In this document: positions 37,714-46,455 of the stretch, one piece after another
How positions within the stretch are numbered: the stretch's first letter is position 1
Layout: the number at the start of each line of letters is the position of its first letter
Source: Phocaeicola massiliensis B84634 = Timone 84634 = DSM 17679 = JCM 13223
GTDB lineage: Bacteria > Bacteroidota > Bacteroidia > Bacteroidales > Bacteroidaceae
Direction of reading: 5' to 3'
NCBI RefSeq assembly: GCF_000382445.1
Contig: NZ_KB905472.1
Span: forward strand, 694,074 to 758,073
Length of the DNA: 64,000 nt
The notes under the pieces: model-generated
Seen by the model: only the letters and a program-made list of their open reading frames with translations
Databases searched by the model: none
Told to the model about the DNA's origin: nothing
Made by a program: the position numbers and the translations under genes

Positions 37714-38241
37714 ATGAAAAAGTTGATAAATAGTGTATTCTTTATAGCGTTGTGCAGTTGTATGGCGATGGTTTCTTGTATTTCGGACGGTGATGATTCC
37801 GATACAGGAAGTATAGAGTTGGTTGCAGGAGACAAGTTGCCTGCGTTCAGCGTCACCATGAATGACGGAAGGGTAGTGACCCATGAAAGTTTGAGGGGGA
37901 AGGTTTCCTTCATCGTGTTCTTTAACACCGGTTGCAAAGATTGCCGCCGGGAACTTCCCGTGATACAACAAATCTATGAGCATCATCCACACATGCCTTT
38001 GATAGCCATCAGCCGGGCGGAAGATGCCGCGTCTGTTGCCGGTTATTGGCAGGAGCAGCATTTCACGTTTCCTTATGCCGCTCAGGAAGACCGGACGGTT
38101 TACCATCTCTTTGCCAAGTCGGGCATACCGCGTATCTATGTGGTTGATGCGGAATTGACCATCCGAAGTGTCTTTACCGACAATCCTTTGGCCGGTTATG
38201 ATGAGTTGGAGGCAGCCATCAACGATGCGTCCTCACGTTAA
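37714..38241 (+). CDS. TlpA-like thioredoxin-fold lipoprotein
   Basis: 175 residues from the ATG at 37714, chosen because the promoter element overlaps the upstream ATG. Lipoprotein signal with Cys in MVSC-I. Thioredoxin-fold CxxC is CKDC within FFNTGCKDCRRELP, followed by SGIPRIYVVDAE (cis-Pro). Such periplasmic proteins reduce disulfides or cytochrome c; the partner is unknown. Confidence 0.88.
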   Translation: MKKLINSVFFIALCSCMAMVSCISDGDDSDTGSIELVAGDKLPAFSVTMNDGRVVTHESLRGKVSFIVFFNTGCKDCRRELPVIQQIYEHHPHMPLIAISRAEDAASVAGYWQEQHFTFPYAAQEDRTVYHLFAKSGIPRIYVVDAELTIRSVFTDNPLAGYDELEAAINDASSR

Positions 38242-38260
38242 GCCGATGGAAAGCGAATCA

Positions 38261-39418
38261 TTATAGTTCCAATATCATCACTATCGGATTATCATCCTCG
38301 CTTATCTTGACGCCCGGAATTTCGCCTGCCGCTTCGTCTGCCGGAATAAAGAAAGCTATTTTGTTTCCATTGATATAGGCCGGCAATAGTTTGATGGTTG
38401 TGCCCGAAGGGAAACGATAGGGGATTCCCCTGTATGATGAAAACATATCGGGTCGGGTCAGGACAGTTCTTGAAACAATCTGGTTGGTCTCTTTGCTCCA
38501 TATCTCGCCGAAAAACTTGTCTTTGTACGAGTACTGCACGAGGTAATATCCGGGAAAAGTCTTGATGGAGAAGCCTTTGGCGAAAGAATCATTTTTATTC
38601 CACTTCATAAACTGCTTTACGTCGTCCAGAGACGGTGCATACTTGCCTTTGCGCAGAATAAATTCCGGTTTCAGCCCGTCAGGAGTCAGCAGGAAAACAC
38701 TGTCGCTATAAATATGATTGAACAGGCAAAGTTTGGGGCCACACCGCTGTACGCTTGTTGTCAGCATGATGCCTCCCCGTGTGACGTAATCGTCAGTTGG
38801 GTCAAAGGGCAGAATGGAAGACTTCACTCGCAGTGCCGTGTCCGATACGATGATTTCCGATTTTCCATTGCTGAAGCTGCCACTACAAAAGTAAGTGTCT
38901 CCTTCCGCATGCAGCAGGTAGTTCAACTCGGAGTCGACCAAATTAATCTCACGGAACAGTTTTCCTTCCTTACTATATATAATGTATTTATGGCTTCCGT
39001 TATCAAAAACGCGAATAGTGGAGTCTTTCGGGTGATAGACCACGGAAGATAGGTAAACATATTCTCCGGGACCGTTCCCGACGTGTCGGAAACTGCTTAA
39101 AAAGCTGCCTTTGAAATCTACACGATGTATCCATTGTTCCTTCCCTTCCGAAAGGATGCACATATCGTCACCAAGATAGTTTATCGCGGGGTGTCCGTCC
39201 ATAAGATGGGAGGAGGAGAGGGGGATATAAGTAACCTTCTTTGCCACACTGTTCCATGTGAACGTATCTGGAACTTCTTTGTTGATTGCTGAAGCAAAGT
39301 CCAGTATCGCTATGGTATCTTGTGGGATTGTCTCCTCAGCGGTATCAGCTTGCGGACGGGAATGGCAGGCTGTCATTCCAAAAGCGGTAATCCATAGTAT
39401 AATGATGTGTGTTTTCAT
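38261..39418 (-). CDS. 6-bladed beta-propeller lipoprotein
   Basis: 385 residues, lipobox MTAC-H near residue 17. The middle has propeller-type repeats (GNGPGEYVYLSSVVYHP, then STIRVFDNGSHKYIIYS) common in Bacteroides lipoproteins of the BF3164/DUF4934 type. No catalytic residue is seen. Convergent with the TlpA-like gene 19 bp away. Role unknown. Confidence 0.8.
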   Translation of the reverse strand: MKTHIIILWITAFGMTACHSRPQADTAEETIPQDTIAILDFASAINKEVPDTFTWNSVAKKVTYIPLSSSHLMDGHPAINYLGDDMCILSEGKEQWIHRVDFKGSFLSSFRHVGNGPGEYVYLSSVVYHPKDSTIRVFDNGSHKYIIYSKEGKLFREINLVDSELNYLLHAEGDTYFCSGSFSNGKSEIIVSDTALRVKSSILPFDPTDDYVTRGGIMLTTSVQRCGPKLCLFNHIYSDSVFLLTPDGLKPEFILRKGKYAPSLDDVKQFMKWNKNDSFAKGFSIKTFPGYYLVQYSYKDKFFGEIWSKETNQIVSRTVLTRPDMFSSYRGIPYRFPSGTTIKLLPAYINGNKIAFFIPADEAAGEIPGVKISEDDNPIVMILEL

Positions 39419-39514
39419 TTTTATTTGTTTAAGTAGGTACCTGCCAATGTAGATAATCGGTTGAATTGTACCAATTCGTTTACGTAGAATAGATATGGAA
39501 GTTAATCAAAAAAG

Positions 39515-39561
39515 AGAGATGTGCCAAAACTGAAACAATTTTTCATTTTGACACATCTCTT
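39515..39561. terminator. GTGTCAAAA-type palindrome after the beta-galactosidase gene
   Basis: AGAGATGTGCCAAAA (515-529) pairs with TTTTGACACATCTCT (547-561) with one mismatch. T-rich to the right, A-rich to the left. Confidence 0.75.
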
Positions 39562-39586
39562 TCTTTATTAATCGGAACGTAATTTG

Positions 39587-42500
39587 TTATTCAGCTAGGA
39601 TGGTAAGTTCAGCACCCGATGCATAATCTTGTCCATACTGTTCGCTCAATGCAGTAAACCGGATATAGCGTCCTTTCACCGGTTGGCTGAAGATGACTTT
39701 CTTTTCATCTCTGTTGCCGGCGAACTTTCCTTTCTGAACCGGTTCACCCCAATTCTTGCCATCCATGCTTACGTGGATAGTGTATTCTTTGACATTACCG
39801 TTATAGCTGTCTTGACGAGGCATGTAAGTAAATCCTTTGATTGTTTTTACTTCACCGGCATCAAGGTCTACCCAATGAGGATATTTGGCTACGGTTACAG
39901 AGTACATACTGTGCCAATATGTAGCAGGGTCACCGTCCACCAGATTCTTGGCATCTCCATCACCCACTTCTTCACTGCTGGCGTAGATTACTTCAGTCTG
40001 GATGGTTTCCAATTTCTTGAAGGTTGTGGTAGTCTTGATAGAAGGATTATTGGCAAACCAAGCTGTAACTGTACCTCCGTCACGCATTGAAATCGGTTCG
40101 GTATACTGCTTAGCCTTCTTTCCTTTGTTGATAGTATAAAGGATAGCAGCATCTTTGTCGATGGAAGAAAGCTCTACCATACCTGTGCGACCGCGAGTGA
40201 TGGTCAAAGGAATATCACCGGCAGGAGCTACTTGTGCAGCAGCCGATAAATCCTGTGCAGCGGGGCGAATGATGAAACCGATATTATTTTGTCCGGCAAA
40301 TACGCGGTCATGCATCAACGGGCCACCCTGTCCGCAACTGTTACCACCCAAACCGGTCACGGCGAGATCGAGATGCAGATAAGTATCACCGGCTTTCGGC
40401 AACTGATAAGGATGTCCTGCCAATATCATGTCGAGTGCTGAATACTGCAAAGCAGAAGTCGACAAACGGTTTGTGGCAATAAAGATGGCTCCCTTGCCGG
40501 CTTTGTCAGTCAATGCACACCAGCGTACATCTTCGTGATTGCCCATATCCTGAGGTTTCGGGAAGTTGACAAATTGGTCGGCAACAGTAGATTTGTGTAT
40601 TTCGATAAACTGTCCCACTTTGCGGTCAGGATAGTTTCCAATCGGACCACGGCCATAGTATGTATAATTTTCATAGCGTTGAGGCACTTTCATTACATAT
40701 CCCAAACGTGGTAATACCAGACTGGGACGATTGGAAGTGATGCTTGCTTGCAATTCAATAGAACCGTCGCGGTAAACTGTCCATACCTGATTGGTAGTGA
40801 ATTTGAAGTCGTCTTCACCAAACGGTTTTTCGGTCAATTCTTTGATACTGTTTTTGCCGCTTGAAGTTCCGCCAAGAATCTTGGCGCCATTAGGAGCCTG
40901 AGATTCCACAGTGTAGAACAATACAATAGCACCGTCTTTTCTATTGATAACTTTAGAAGCTGTGACTTGATGTTTCAAATTGTGCAAACCACATTCAAAC
41001 CAGTTGGCATAGAACCAGTTGTCATTGTTGGTGAAAGCACGCATAGCATCAAGTTTCGGACCGTTTCCGTCAGCGATAATGGTTTCACCACCGTAGTTCA
41101 AACTGTAAATAGTTCCAGTTTCGTTGTCAAACTTAGCTTCAAAGTTTTCACCCTTGATGGTAGAGAAACGCGGATCTGACTGTTTTGCCATTACAGGCTT
41201 TCCGTTTCCGTCCGTTACTTCATTGATAGGAGCTATACCTGTGGCAGTTTTAACGGGAAGCTGTTCTTCAGCCATAACATAACCCTTTTCAGCCCATGGC
41301 ATATTGTTTCTCAATACAAACTGAACCTTCACAAAGTATTCGGCATTTGCTTTCAGATTATTATATCTGTAAGGTATTGTAACCTGAAGGCGGGTACGCG
41401 GAGCGATATTTTCAGTATTTAGAACACCGTTTTCTGCTTCTTTGCCGTTTTCATACAAAGCCCATCTGATTTCATATTCCGAGAGATCTTTAAAATAGTA
41501 CTTATTGAAGATTTCGAAGCGACCTTGCTTTTCATCAATAGCTTTTACGCCGATATGCTGGTATACTTTCTTAGTCTCAAAATATTGTGGTTTCGGTTCC
41601 AGGTCGGCAAACACGATACCATTCATTACAAATTGTCCGTCGTTTGGAGTATCGCCGAAGTCACCACCGTATGCCAGATAACGTTTGCCATCTTTGGTGT
41701 AATTGTACATAGCCTGGTCTACCCAATCCCAGATGGCACCACCGCAGAAGAAGTTGGTAGATTCGATAGCATCCCAGTAATCAATCAAGTTACCGCAAGC
41801 ATTACCCATAGAGTGTGCATATTCCGAGATGTGGAAAGGATATTTGATGTCATAATCCCCTTTCACAGCGCCACGTACCCATGAAATGGAAGGATACTGG
41901 TTAGAACCCATGTCTACAATGTCGTTGTTACGTTCATATTGAACAGGGCGAGATTTGTCGGCAACTTTCAATGCATCGTATGCTGCTACGAAGTTTTGAC
42001 CCGGGCCGGCTTCATTTCCTAATGACCAGATAACGATGGATGGATTGTTGATATTGGCATGAACCATTTCCATTACACGTGCCACATGAGCATTTTTCCA
42101 TTCGATAGGATGAGACAAAGATGCCTTTCCGTAATAATATTCGTGTGATTCGATATTGGCTTCATCTTCCAGGTAAATACCGTATTTGTTACACAGATAA
42201 TACCAATACGGATCATCCGGGTAGTGAGAATTACGTACATGGTTGATATTGGCACGTTTCATCATCATGATTTCGTTTTCCATCATTTTGCGGGTGATGG
42301 CATGTCCCACACCCGGATTGGTTTCATGACGGTTGACACCTTTCAGTTTTACCGTTTTACCGTTTACATAATAGTAACGTCCGGCCAATCCGAATTCATC
42401 TTCCGATGCGGGAGTATCTTTGATTTCCACTTTACGGAAACCGATATGAGTAGAAACAGTTTCGAGGGTACGTCCTTTTTTATCTTTCAGTTCTCCCACC

Positions 42501-43609
42501 AATGTATAGAGGTATGGTTTTTCAGCCGACCATTTATTGGGCTTCTGTACTTTCAGAGTAGTTTCGGCTGTTACTTCCTGACCGGCTTCCACCACAGCTA
42601 CCGGAGTCGAGATGCCGGCATTGTTCACTTCGGTATTGTCATCGGAATACAGCTGGTTGGCATACAATGAATATACCATAGAATAGCCTTTGGCAGCTTT
42701 CTTTCCGAGGTTGCGGATATCTGCATTGATTTTTAGTTCACCGTCGGTATAAGTTGCGTCCAAGTCGGGAGTTACAACCAAGTCGCGTACATGCAACTGA
42801 GGTACAGCCTGCAAAGCAACTGTGCGATAAATACCCGGTAAACGGAACATATCCTGAGCTTCGAGGAAAGAACCGTCCGAACTGCGGTATACTTCAACGG
42901 CTACCACGTTAGTGCCTTTCACCAGATATTTGGTGATATTGAAACTGGCAGTGTTGCGTGAGTTCTTTGAGAAACCTACATATTGGCCGTTTATCCAAAG
43001 ATAGAAGAATGAATCCACACCATCAAAGTTAATGAAGATTTCTTTTCCGTCCCAATCTTCGGGAATCGTAAATTCGCGGCGGTAAGAGCCTACTTCATTA
43101 CGGGCCTTGAAAGTAGTCCAATTGCTGGGCGGTGTACGCATCACACCTCCGCGCCAGTCATCCACAGCTACTTTGTGTTGAAAAATAACCGGTTGGTTCA
43201 CATAAATAGGAGTTCCGTACTTTTGTGTTCCGTCTTTTTGGATACCATAAATATTCCAGCTTGAAGGAACCGGAATATTATCCCATCCAGAGACATCAAA
43301 TTCTGTTTTGTAAAAGTCTTTGGGCCGTTCTTCGGGATTTGGAACCCAATTGAATTTCCAGTCTCCATTCAGTGATTGCCAGTAAGCACTGTTTTCCGGC
43401 AATACTTTCCGGGCACTTGCCTTATCTTGGAAAGAGAAGAAATAGGCATGAGGTTGTTCTTTGTTCAGCGCCAGATTTTCAGGGGATTCCCATTCATTCC
43501 CTTTTGGAGCTTGTTCCGAGGCATAATGAAAGCCTTTCAGAGGTTCTACTTTTGCATAGCTTTGTAATGTAAAGCAGCATAGTAATAGACTGAATGCTAA
43601 TTTTTGCAT
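39587..43609 (-). CDS. Secreted GH2 beta-galactosidase with C-terminal discoidin domain
   Basis: 1,340 residues from the ATG at 43609, just before the signal peptide MQKLAFSLLLCC; an upstream ATG (43645) lies at the promoter and is not used. Domains in order: GH2 sugar-binding (about 50-230), immunoglobulin-like, TIM barrel (about 395-690) with acid/base SLGNEAGPG (near 531) and nucleophile SEYAHSMGN (near 598), a Bgal-small domain, a chitobiase-like domain, and F5/8-type discoidin (about 1215-1340, WHSMYSVTVAKYPHWVDLD). It hydrolyses beta-galactosides in the periplasm or at the cell surface. No SusCD pair is near. Confidence 0.93.
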   Translation of the reverse strand: MQKLAFSLLLCCFTLQSYAKVEPLKGFHYASEQAPKGNEWESPENLALNKEQPHAYFFSFQDKASARKVLPENSAYWQSLNGDWKFNWVPNPEERPKDFYKTEFDVSGWDNIPVPSSWNIYGIQKDGTQKYGTPIYVNQPVIFQHKVAVDDWRGGVMRTPPSNWTTFKARNEVGSYRREFTIPEDWDGKEIFINFDGVDSFFYLWINGQYVGFSKNSRNTASFNITKYLVKGTNVVAVEVYRSSDGSFLEAQDMFRLPGIYRTVALQAVPQLHVRDLVVTPDLDATYTDGELKINADIRNLGKKAAKGYSMVYSLYANQLYSDDNTEVNNAGISTPVAVVEAGQEVTAETTLKVQKPNKWSAEKPYLYTLVGELKDKKGRTLETVSTHIGFRKVEIKDTPASEDEFGLAGRYYYVNGKTVKLKGVNRHETNPGVGHAITRKMMENEIMMMKRANINHVRNSHYPDDPYWYYLCNKYGIYLEDEANIESHEYYYGKASLSHPIEWKNAHVARVMEMVHANINNPSIVIWSLGNEAGPGQNFVAAYDALKVADKSRPVQYERNNDIVDMGSNQYPSISWVRGAVKGDYDIKYPFHISEYAHSMGNACGNLIDYWDAIESTNFFCGGAIWDWVDQAMYNYTKDGKRYLAYGGDFGDTPNDGQFVMNGIVFADLEPKPQYFETKKVYQHIGVKAIDEKQGRFEIFNKYYFKDLSEYEIRWALYENGKEAENGVLNTENIAPRTRLQVTIPYRYNNLKANAEYFVKVQFVLRNNMPWAEKGYVMAEEQLPVKTATGIAPINEVTDGNGKPVMAKQSDPRFSTIKGENFEAKFDNETGTIYSLNYGGETIIADGNGPKLDAMRAFTNNDNWFYANWFECGLHNLKHQVTASKVINRKDGAIVLFYTVESQAPNGAKILGGTSSGKNSIKELTEKPFGEDDFKFTTNQVWTVYRDGSIELQASITSNRPSLVLPRLGYVMKVPQRYENYTYYGRGPIGNYPDRKVGQFIEIHKSTVADQFVNFPKPQDMGNHEDVRWCALTDKAGKGAIFIATNRLSTSALQYSALDMILAGHPYQLPKAGDTYLHLDLAVTGLGGNSCGQGGPLMHDRVFAGQNNIGFIIRPAAQDLSAAAQVAPAGDIPLTITRGRTGMVELSSIDKDAAILYTINKGKKAKQYTEPISMRDGGTVTAWFANNPSIKTTTTFKKLETIQTEVIYASSEEVGDGDAKNLVDGDPATYWHSMYSVTVAKYPHWVDLDAGEVKTIKGFTYMPRQDSYNGNVKEYTIHVSMDGKNWGEPVQKGKFAGNRDEKKVIFSQPVKGRYIRFTALSEQYGQDYASGAELTILAE

Positions 43610-43642
43610 ATTAAGTTTTGTTCTTAAGGTTAGAAATTTGTT

Positions 43643-43650
43643 CAAAATTA
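43643..43650 (-). promoter_or_regulatory. -7 promoter element of the beta-galactosidase
   Basis: TAATTTTG on the minus strand, exact match, 33 bp upstream of the ATG at 43609. Confidence 0.55.
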
Positions 43651-43742
43651 GTATAATAATTCGGATAGTGCAGTGGAATTCTATGTTTTTTAAGATATAT
43701 ATGAAAATTATGGGAAAAAGATTGTAAACTGATGCAGCTTAC

Positions 43743-43889
43743 TTAAGCTTCTATTCCTGTAACTGTTTTCAGGGCATAGCCGATTAAGAAACTCACAGCT
43801 GCCACACTGAAGCTGAGGACTGCCATTTCGGTGAATCGTTTTTTAACTTTCTCCTCTTCATTTTGTGCCGGCCGCACTAGAGCGACCAT
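43743..43889 (-). CDS. Small membrane protein candidate, 48 aa, possibly frameshifted
   Basis: From the ATG at 43889: a charged start (RPAQNEEEKVKKRF), then one clear span (MAVLSFSVAAVSFLIGYAL) and a short tail. The reading frame continues upstream without a start (KGYARYPDMVALV). A good start (MNLLNKFIQR) lies in the next frame, about 65 nt upstream. A single frameshift would join them into a protein of roughly 66 residues. The gene is either real and short or newly broken. Confidence 0.4.
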   Translation of the reverse strand: MVALVRPAQNEEEKVKKRFTEMAVLSFSVAAVSFLIGYALKTVTGIEA

Positions 43890-43994
43890 ATCGGGATATC
43901 GAGCATATCCTTTGTATGAACTTATTTAATAAATTCATATTCACGGAGTTTTTGAACCCTGTAAAGATAATGATTGAAAATCATATATCGGTTT

Positions 43995-44357
43995 TTACAG
44001 TGCAGGCTTTTTATAAAATATCCCTTTATTCCCTTTTATTTCCATCATTCCTTCGTCAGAATCAAAAAGAAAGGGCGGGAAGCTGAACAGAATATACATT
44101 TCTCCATCCTTTAGTTTATAAAGTTTCGGAGTGATTCTTTTGCTGACTCTGATGAACAACACTTGGTCTTCTTGTTCGGTGGGAATATAATAATCGGCTC
44201 CTTCTCTGAGCACATTATTATAATTCTTTGCTTCGTCTTTAGATTTTGCCATGATATAAATACCTTCTATATCATGCTTCTCCCATGCCTTGTACTCCTG
44301 CCCGAGAACAATACTTATATTGAGGCATAAAACCAATAGTAATAGAATCTTTTTCAT
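43995..44357 (-). CDS. Small secreted protein of unknown function
   Basis: 120 residues with a signal peptide (ISIVLG-Q). The rest has alternating beta-type stretches (EGIYIMAKSKDEAKNYNN, KLYKLKDGEMYILF). No family is recognised. It has its own promoter and no operon partner. Confidence 0.7.
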   Translation of the reverse strand: MKKILLLLVLCLNISIVLGQEYKAWEKHDIEGIYIMAKSKDEAKNYNNVLREGADYYIPTEQEDQVLFIRVSKRITPKLYKLKDGEMYILFSFPPFLFDSDEGMMEIKGNKGIFYKKPAL

Positions 44358-44395
44358 GATTATATTGTTTTAAGGTTATCGCCATAGGATTATTG

Positions 44396-44403
44396 CAAAT
44401 ATA
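44396..44403 (-). promoter_or_regulatory. -7 promoter element of the gene at 43995
   Basis: TATATTTG on the minus strand, exact match, 38 bp upstream. Confidence 0.5.
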
Positions 44404-44541
44404 ATGAATTTATTTGGGAAATCATATTAATTGGCCCGGAAGATTTCCTGTTTTTTTATGGAGAGTGGAATGGGGGGGGAATTGCTCCGATTGGTATATC
44501 GGTTTCCATATTATTAATCACTTATAAAAGATTACTTTATT

Positions 44542-44600
44542 AAGGGGGTGTCTAAACATTAATGATGTGATAGACCATTTTGGTTTTGACATCCCCCTTT
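44542..44600 (-). terminator. Palindrome after precursor peptide 1
   Basis: AAGGGGGTGTC (543-552 region) pairs with GACATCCCCCTT (589-600) with one bulge. Same TTTTGACA-type core as the palindromes at 13741, 39515 and 46175. Confidence 0.7.
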
Positions 44601-44623
44601 AATTAGCTTGGTGCTGGAACCGT

Positions 44624-44767
44624 TTAACTGCGCATCCAGTTAGAACCGCAATCACCTGAGCATCCGCAACTGTTTGCGCATACTTCCCAAATCGAGCCTT
44701 TCAGCTGTTCCATTGTCTTGCCATACTTTTGATTAATGGCTGACAGGTTAGTCAATTTGAAATTCAT
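44624..44767 (-). CDS. Radical-SAM RiPP precursor peptide 1 (47 aa, four Cys)
   Basis: A 47-residue frame from the ATG at 44767 to TAA at 44624. The leader-like part (1-27) is polar and has no signal peptide or GG site. The core ends VCANSCGCSGDCGSNWMRS, with Cys at 30, 34, 36 and 40. It is about 77% identical to the peptide at 46262, with the region ANSCGCSGDCGSNWM invariant. The 39-bp repeat with a hairpin lies just upstream. The neighbouring SPASM radical SAM enzyme makes it a modified peptide, most likely with thioether (sacti- or ranthipeptide-like) or C-C links. The link type is inference. Confidence 0.8.
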   Translation of the reverse strand: MNFKLTNLSAINQKYGKTMEQLKGSIWEVCANSCGCSGDCGSNWMRS

Positions 44768-44778
44768 AATCAAAAAAA

Positions 44779-44817
44779 TTAAATGATTTGTCCTATTTCA
44801 GGGAAGGACAATTAACC
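44779..44817 (-). repeat. 39-bp hairpin repeat, copy 1
   Basis: Identical over 39 bp to 46417-46455. On the minus strand it contains TTGTCCT-N10-AGGACAA, a 7-bp stem, placed 1 nt after the stop of the peptidase gene and 11 bp before precursor 1. Confidence 0.9.
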
Positions 44818-46140
44818 TTATTCTTTTATCTGATTCCAAAAAGAAATCAGTGAGCGAATCAAATTATAGAAATCTTTTGTGCCACAGCTTTCGTATGCAG
44901 AATGCACAGCCCAAGTGGGAATCCCTACTTCTACGCAGTTCATTTCTACTTGCGTTTGCATAAAGGCACTTATTGTTCCTCCTGTTCTTAAGTCAGAGTT
45001 TGCGGCTGCTTTTTGATAGGGAATATTGTTTTTATGGCATATCTCCTGAAAAACAGCCGAAGAAAAAGCTGTTGTAGCATAATGCATATTTGCATCGTAT
45101 TTTATAACTACTCCTTTATTCATAATAGGAGTACATGTCGGGTCACTGCATTCCATGTAGTTGGGATGCATTGCAAAAGAAGAATCTAATGATACAGCAA
45201 ATGAACGGCTTATCAGTCTTATCAGATTTTCTTCATCTCCTCCTATGCTTTTGACTATTTTTGTTAGCGTATTTCTGAGGAAAGGTGTGTCGGCTCCTCC
45301 TTGTGTCGAATTGGTTTCTTCTTCGGCATCGAAAAAAGCTATCATCTTTGTTGTATCATTTGCAGGGGAATTTATTAATGCTTCTGAAGCAGCATATACC
45401 ATTATCAAGTCATCTTGACGGGGAGTGACTATGAAATCAGCATTTATTCCTACTAGTTGTCCTTTGTCTACCGGATAAAGATATAATTCATAGTCAAGGA
45501 TATTCTCTTTATCAATATTCAGTTTCTTGGCCATAAGTTCGAATAGCTCATTTTCATTTGTCTCTCTATTTGCCATTCCCATTATAGGCAACATTTCTTT
45601 TTGTTTGGATATGCCGCTTTCTGTTTTCCCTTTCGTCAGGTGAAAAGCTATATTAGGAATCAATAATATAGGGTCTTGTATGTCGATTAGGCGTATGGTC
45701 GGTTTAAAAGGAGACTTGCTTTTTAAGGCAACTCTTCCCGCTAATGACAGAGGGCGGTCAAACCAAGTTGACAGGATAGGCCATGCATACCCTTGAGTAT
45801 TTAATTGCATGTAGTGACCCGGTGTGGTTATCATTTGAGCCACCGGTTTTATCTTAAATGTCGGTGAATCTGTATGAGCACATACTAATCGTATCCCATC
45901 CTCGAACAGAGATTGTTCTTTAAAATCGTGAGGGCTCATACAGAAGGCGATTAATGCTGAATTGTCTTGCTCTATAAAATATTTTCCACTTGGGCTCAAT
46001 TCCCATTTATTGTCGAAAGACAAAGGAATGAAATTGTGTTTCAGTAGTTTTGATTTTATATTGTTTATAGCGTGATACTTGGTTGGACTTTTGGCTATAA
46101 AGTCAATGAAATCATTAGCCCGATCTGCTTGCTCTTTCAT
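44818..46140 (-). CDS. M18-family aminopeptidase
   Basis: 440 residues, the normal length of aspartyl-type M18 aminopeptidases. Metal and catalytic segments: CAHTDSP (His ligand), RQDDL (Asp ligand), FFDAEEE (catalytic Glu), SLDSSFAMHPNY (Asp ligand) and GIPTWAVHSAYE (His ligand). No signal peptide, so it is cytoplasmic. In other bacteria M18 enzymes trim N-terminal residues. Its place between the two precursor cassettes suggests it may remove a leader remnant, but it could be a general peptidase. Position and intergenic repeats are the only evidence. Confidence 0.88.
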   Translation of the reverse strand: MKEQADRANDFIDFIAKSPTKYHAINNIKSKLLKHNFIPLSFDNKWELSPSGKYFIEQDNSALIAFCMSPHDFKEQSLFEDGIRLVCAHTDSPTFKIKPVAQMITTPGHYMQLNTQGYAWPILSTWFDRPLSLAGRVALKSKSPFKPTIRLIDIQDPILLIPNIAFHLTKGKTESGISKQKEMLPIMGMANRETNENELFELMAKKLNIDKENILDYELYLYPVDKGQLVGINADFIVTPRQDDLIMVYAASEALINSPANDTTKMIAFFDAEEETNSTQGGADTPFLRNTLTKIVKSIGGDEENLIRLISRSFAVSLDSSFAMHPNYMECSDPTCTPIMNKGVVIKYDANMHYATTAFSSAVFQEICHKNNIPYQKAAANSDLRTGGTISAFMQTQVEMNCVEVGIPTWAVHSAYESCGTKDFYNLIRSLISFWNQIKE

Positions 46141-46174
46141 TTGTTTTTAGATTTAAAGTTGATTAAGTATATAG

Positions 46175-46255
46175 AGCTGTGTCAAAAGGTGGATAATATT
46201 ATTAAGCTTATTATTGATAGCCTTGAAGATAAATTGTCTGACTTTTGACACGCTC
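46175..46255 (-). terminator. GTGTCAAAA-type palindrome after precursor peptide 2
   Basis: GAGC-(T)-GTGTCAAAAG (175-188) pairs with CTTTTGACACGCTC (242-255). 53-nt loop. It separates precursor 2 from the peptidase gene. Confidence 0.7.
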
Positions 46256-46261
46256 ATTGTT

Positions 46262-46405
46262 TTATGACTGCATCCAGTTGGAACCGCAATCTCCTGAGCA
46301 TCCGCAACTATTGGCATATATTTCCCAAGTTGCGTCCTTCATTTGTTCTATTGTCTTGCCATATTTTTGATTAATGGTCGACAAATTAGCTAATTTAAAG
46401 TTCAT
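46262..46405 (-). CDS. Radical-SAM RiPP precursor peptide 2 (47 aa, three Cys)
   Basis: 47 residues from the ATG at 46405 to TAA at 46262. Same architecture as the peptide at 44624: leader NFKLANLSTINQKYGKT, core IYANSCGCSGDCGSNWMQS. The first core Cys is replaced by Tyr (position 30), the other three Cys are kept. It starts 44 bp after the stop of the radical SAM gene, so the two are likely one transcript. The invariant 15-residue tail next to a maturase is the strongest sign that these are substrates. Confidence 0.82.
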   Translation of the reverse strand: MNFKLANLSTINQKYGKTIEQMKDATWEIYANSCGCSGDCGSNWMQS

Positions 46406-46416
46406 AATTTAAGTAT

Positions 46417-46455
46417 TTAAATGATTTGTCCTATTTCAGGGAAGGACAATTAACC
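46417..46455 (-). repeat. 39-bp hairpin repeat, copy 2
   Basis: Identical to 44779-44817. Here it overlaps the last codons and stop of the radical SAM gene, and the hairpin lies between that gene and precursor 2. It could be an attenuator or processing site that sets enzyme:precursor ratios. Confidence 0.9.

Noticed and set aside
38261..43609. Polysaccharide utilisation locus around the beta-galactosidase
   Set aside because: No SusC/SusD pair, no hybrid two-component or anti-sigma regulator beside it.
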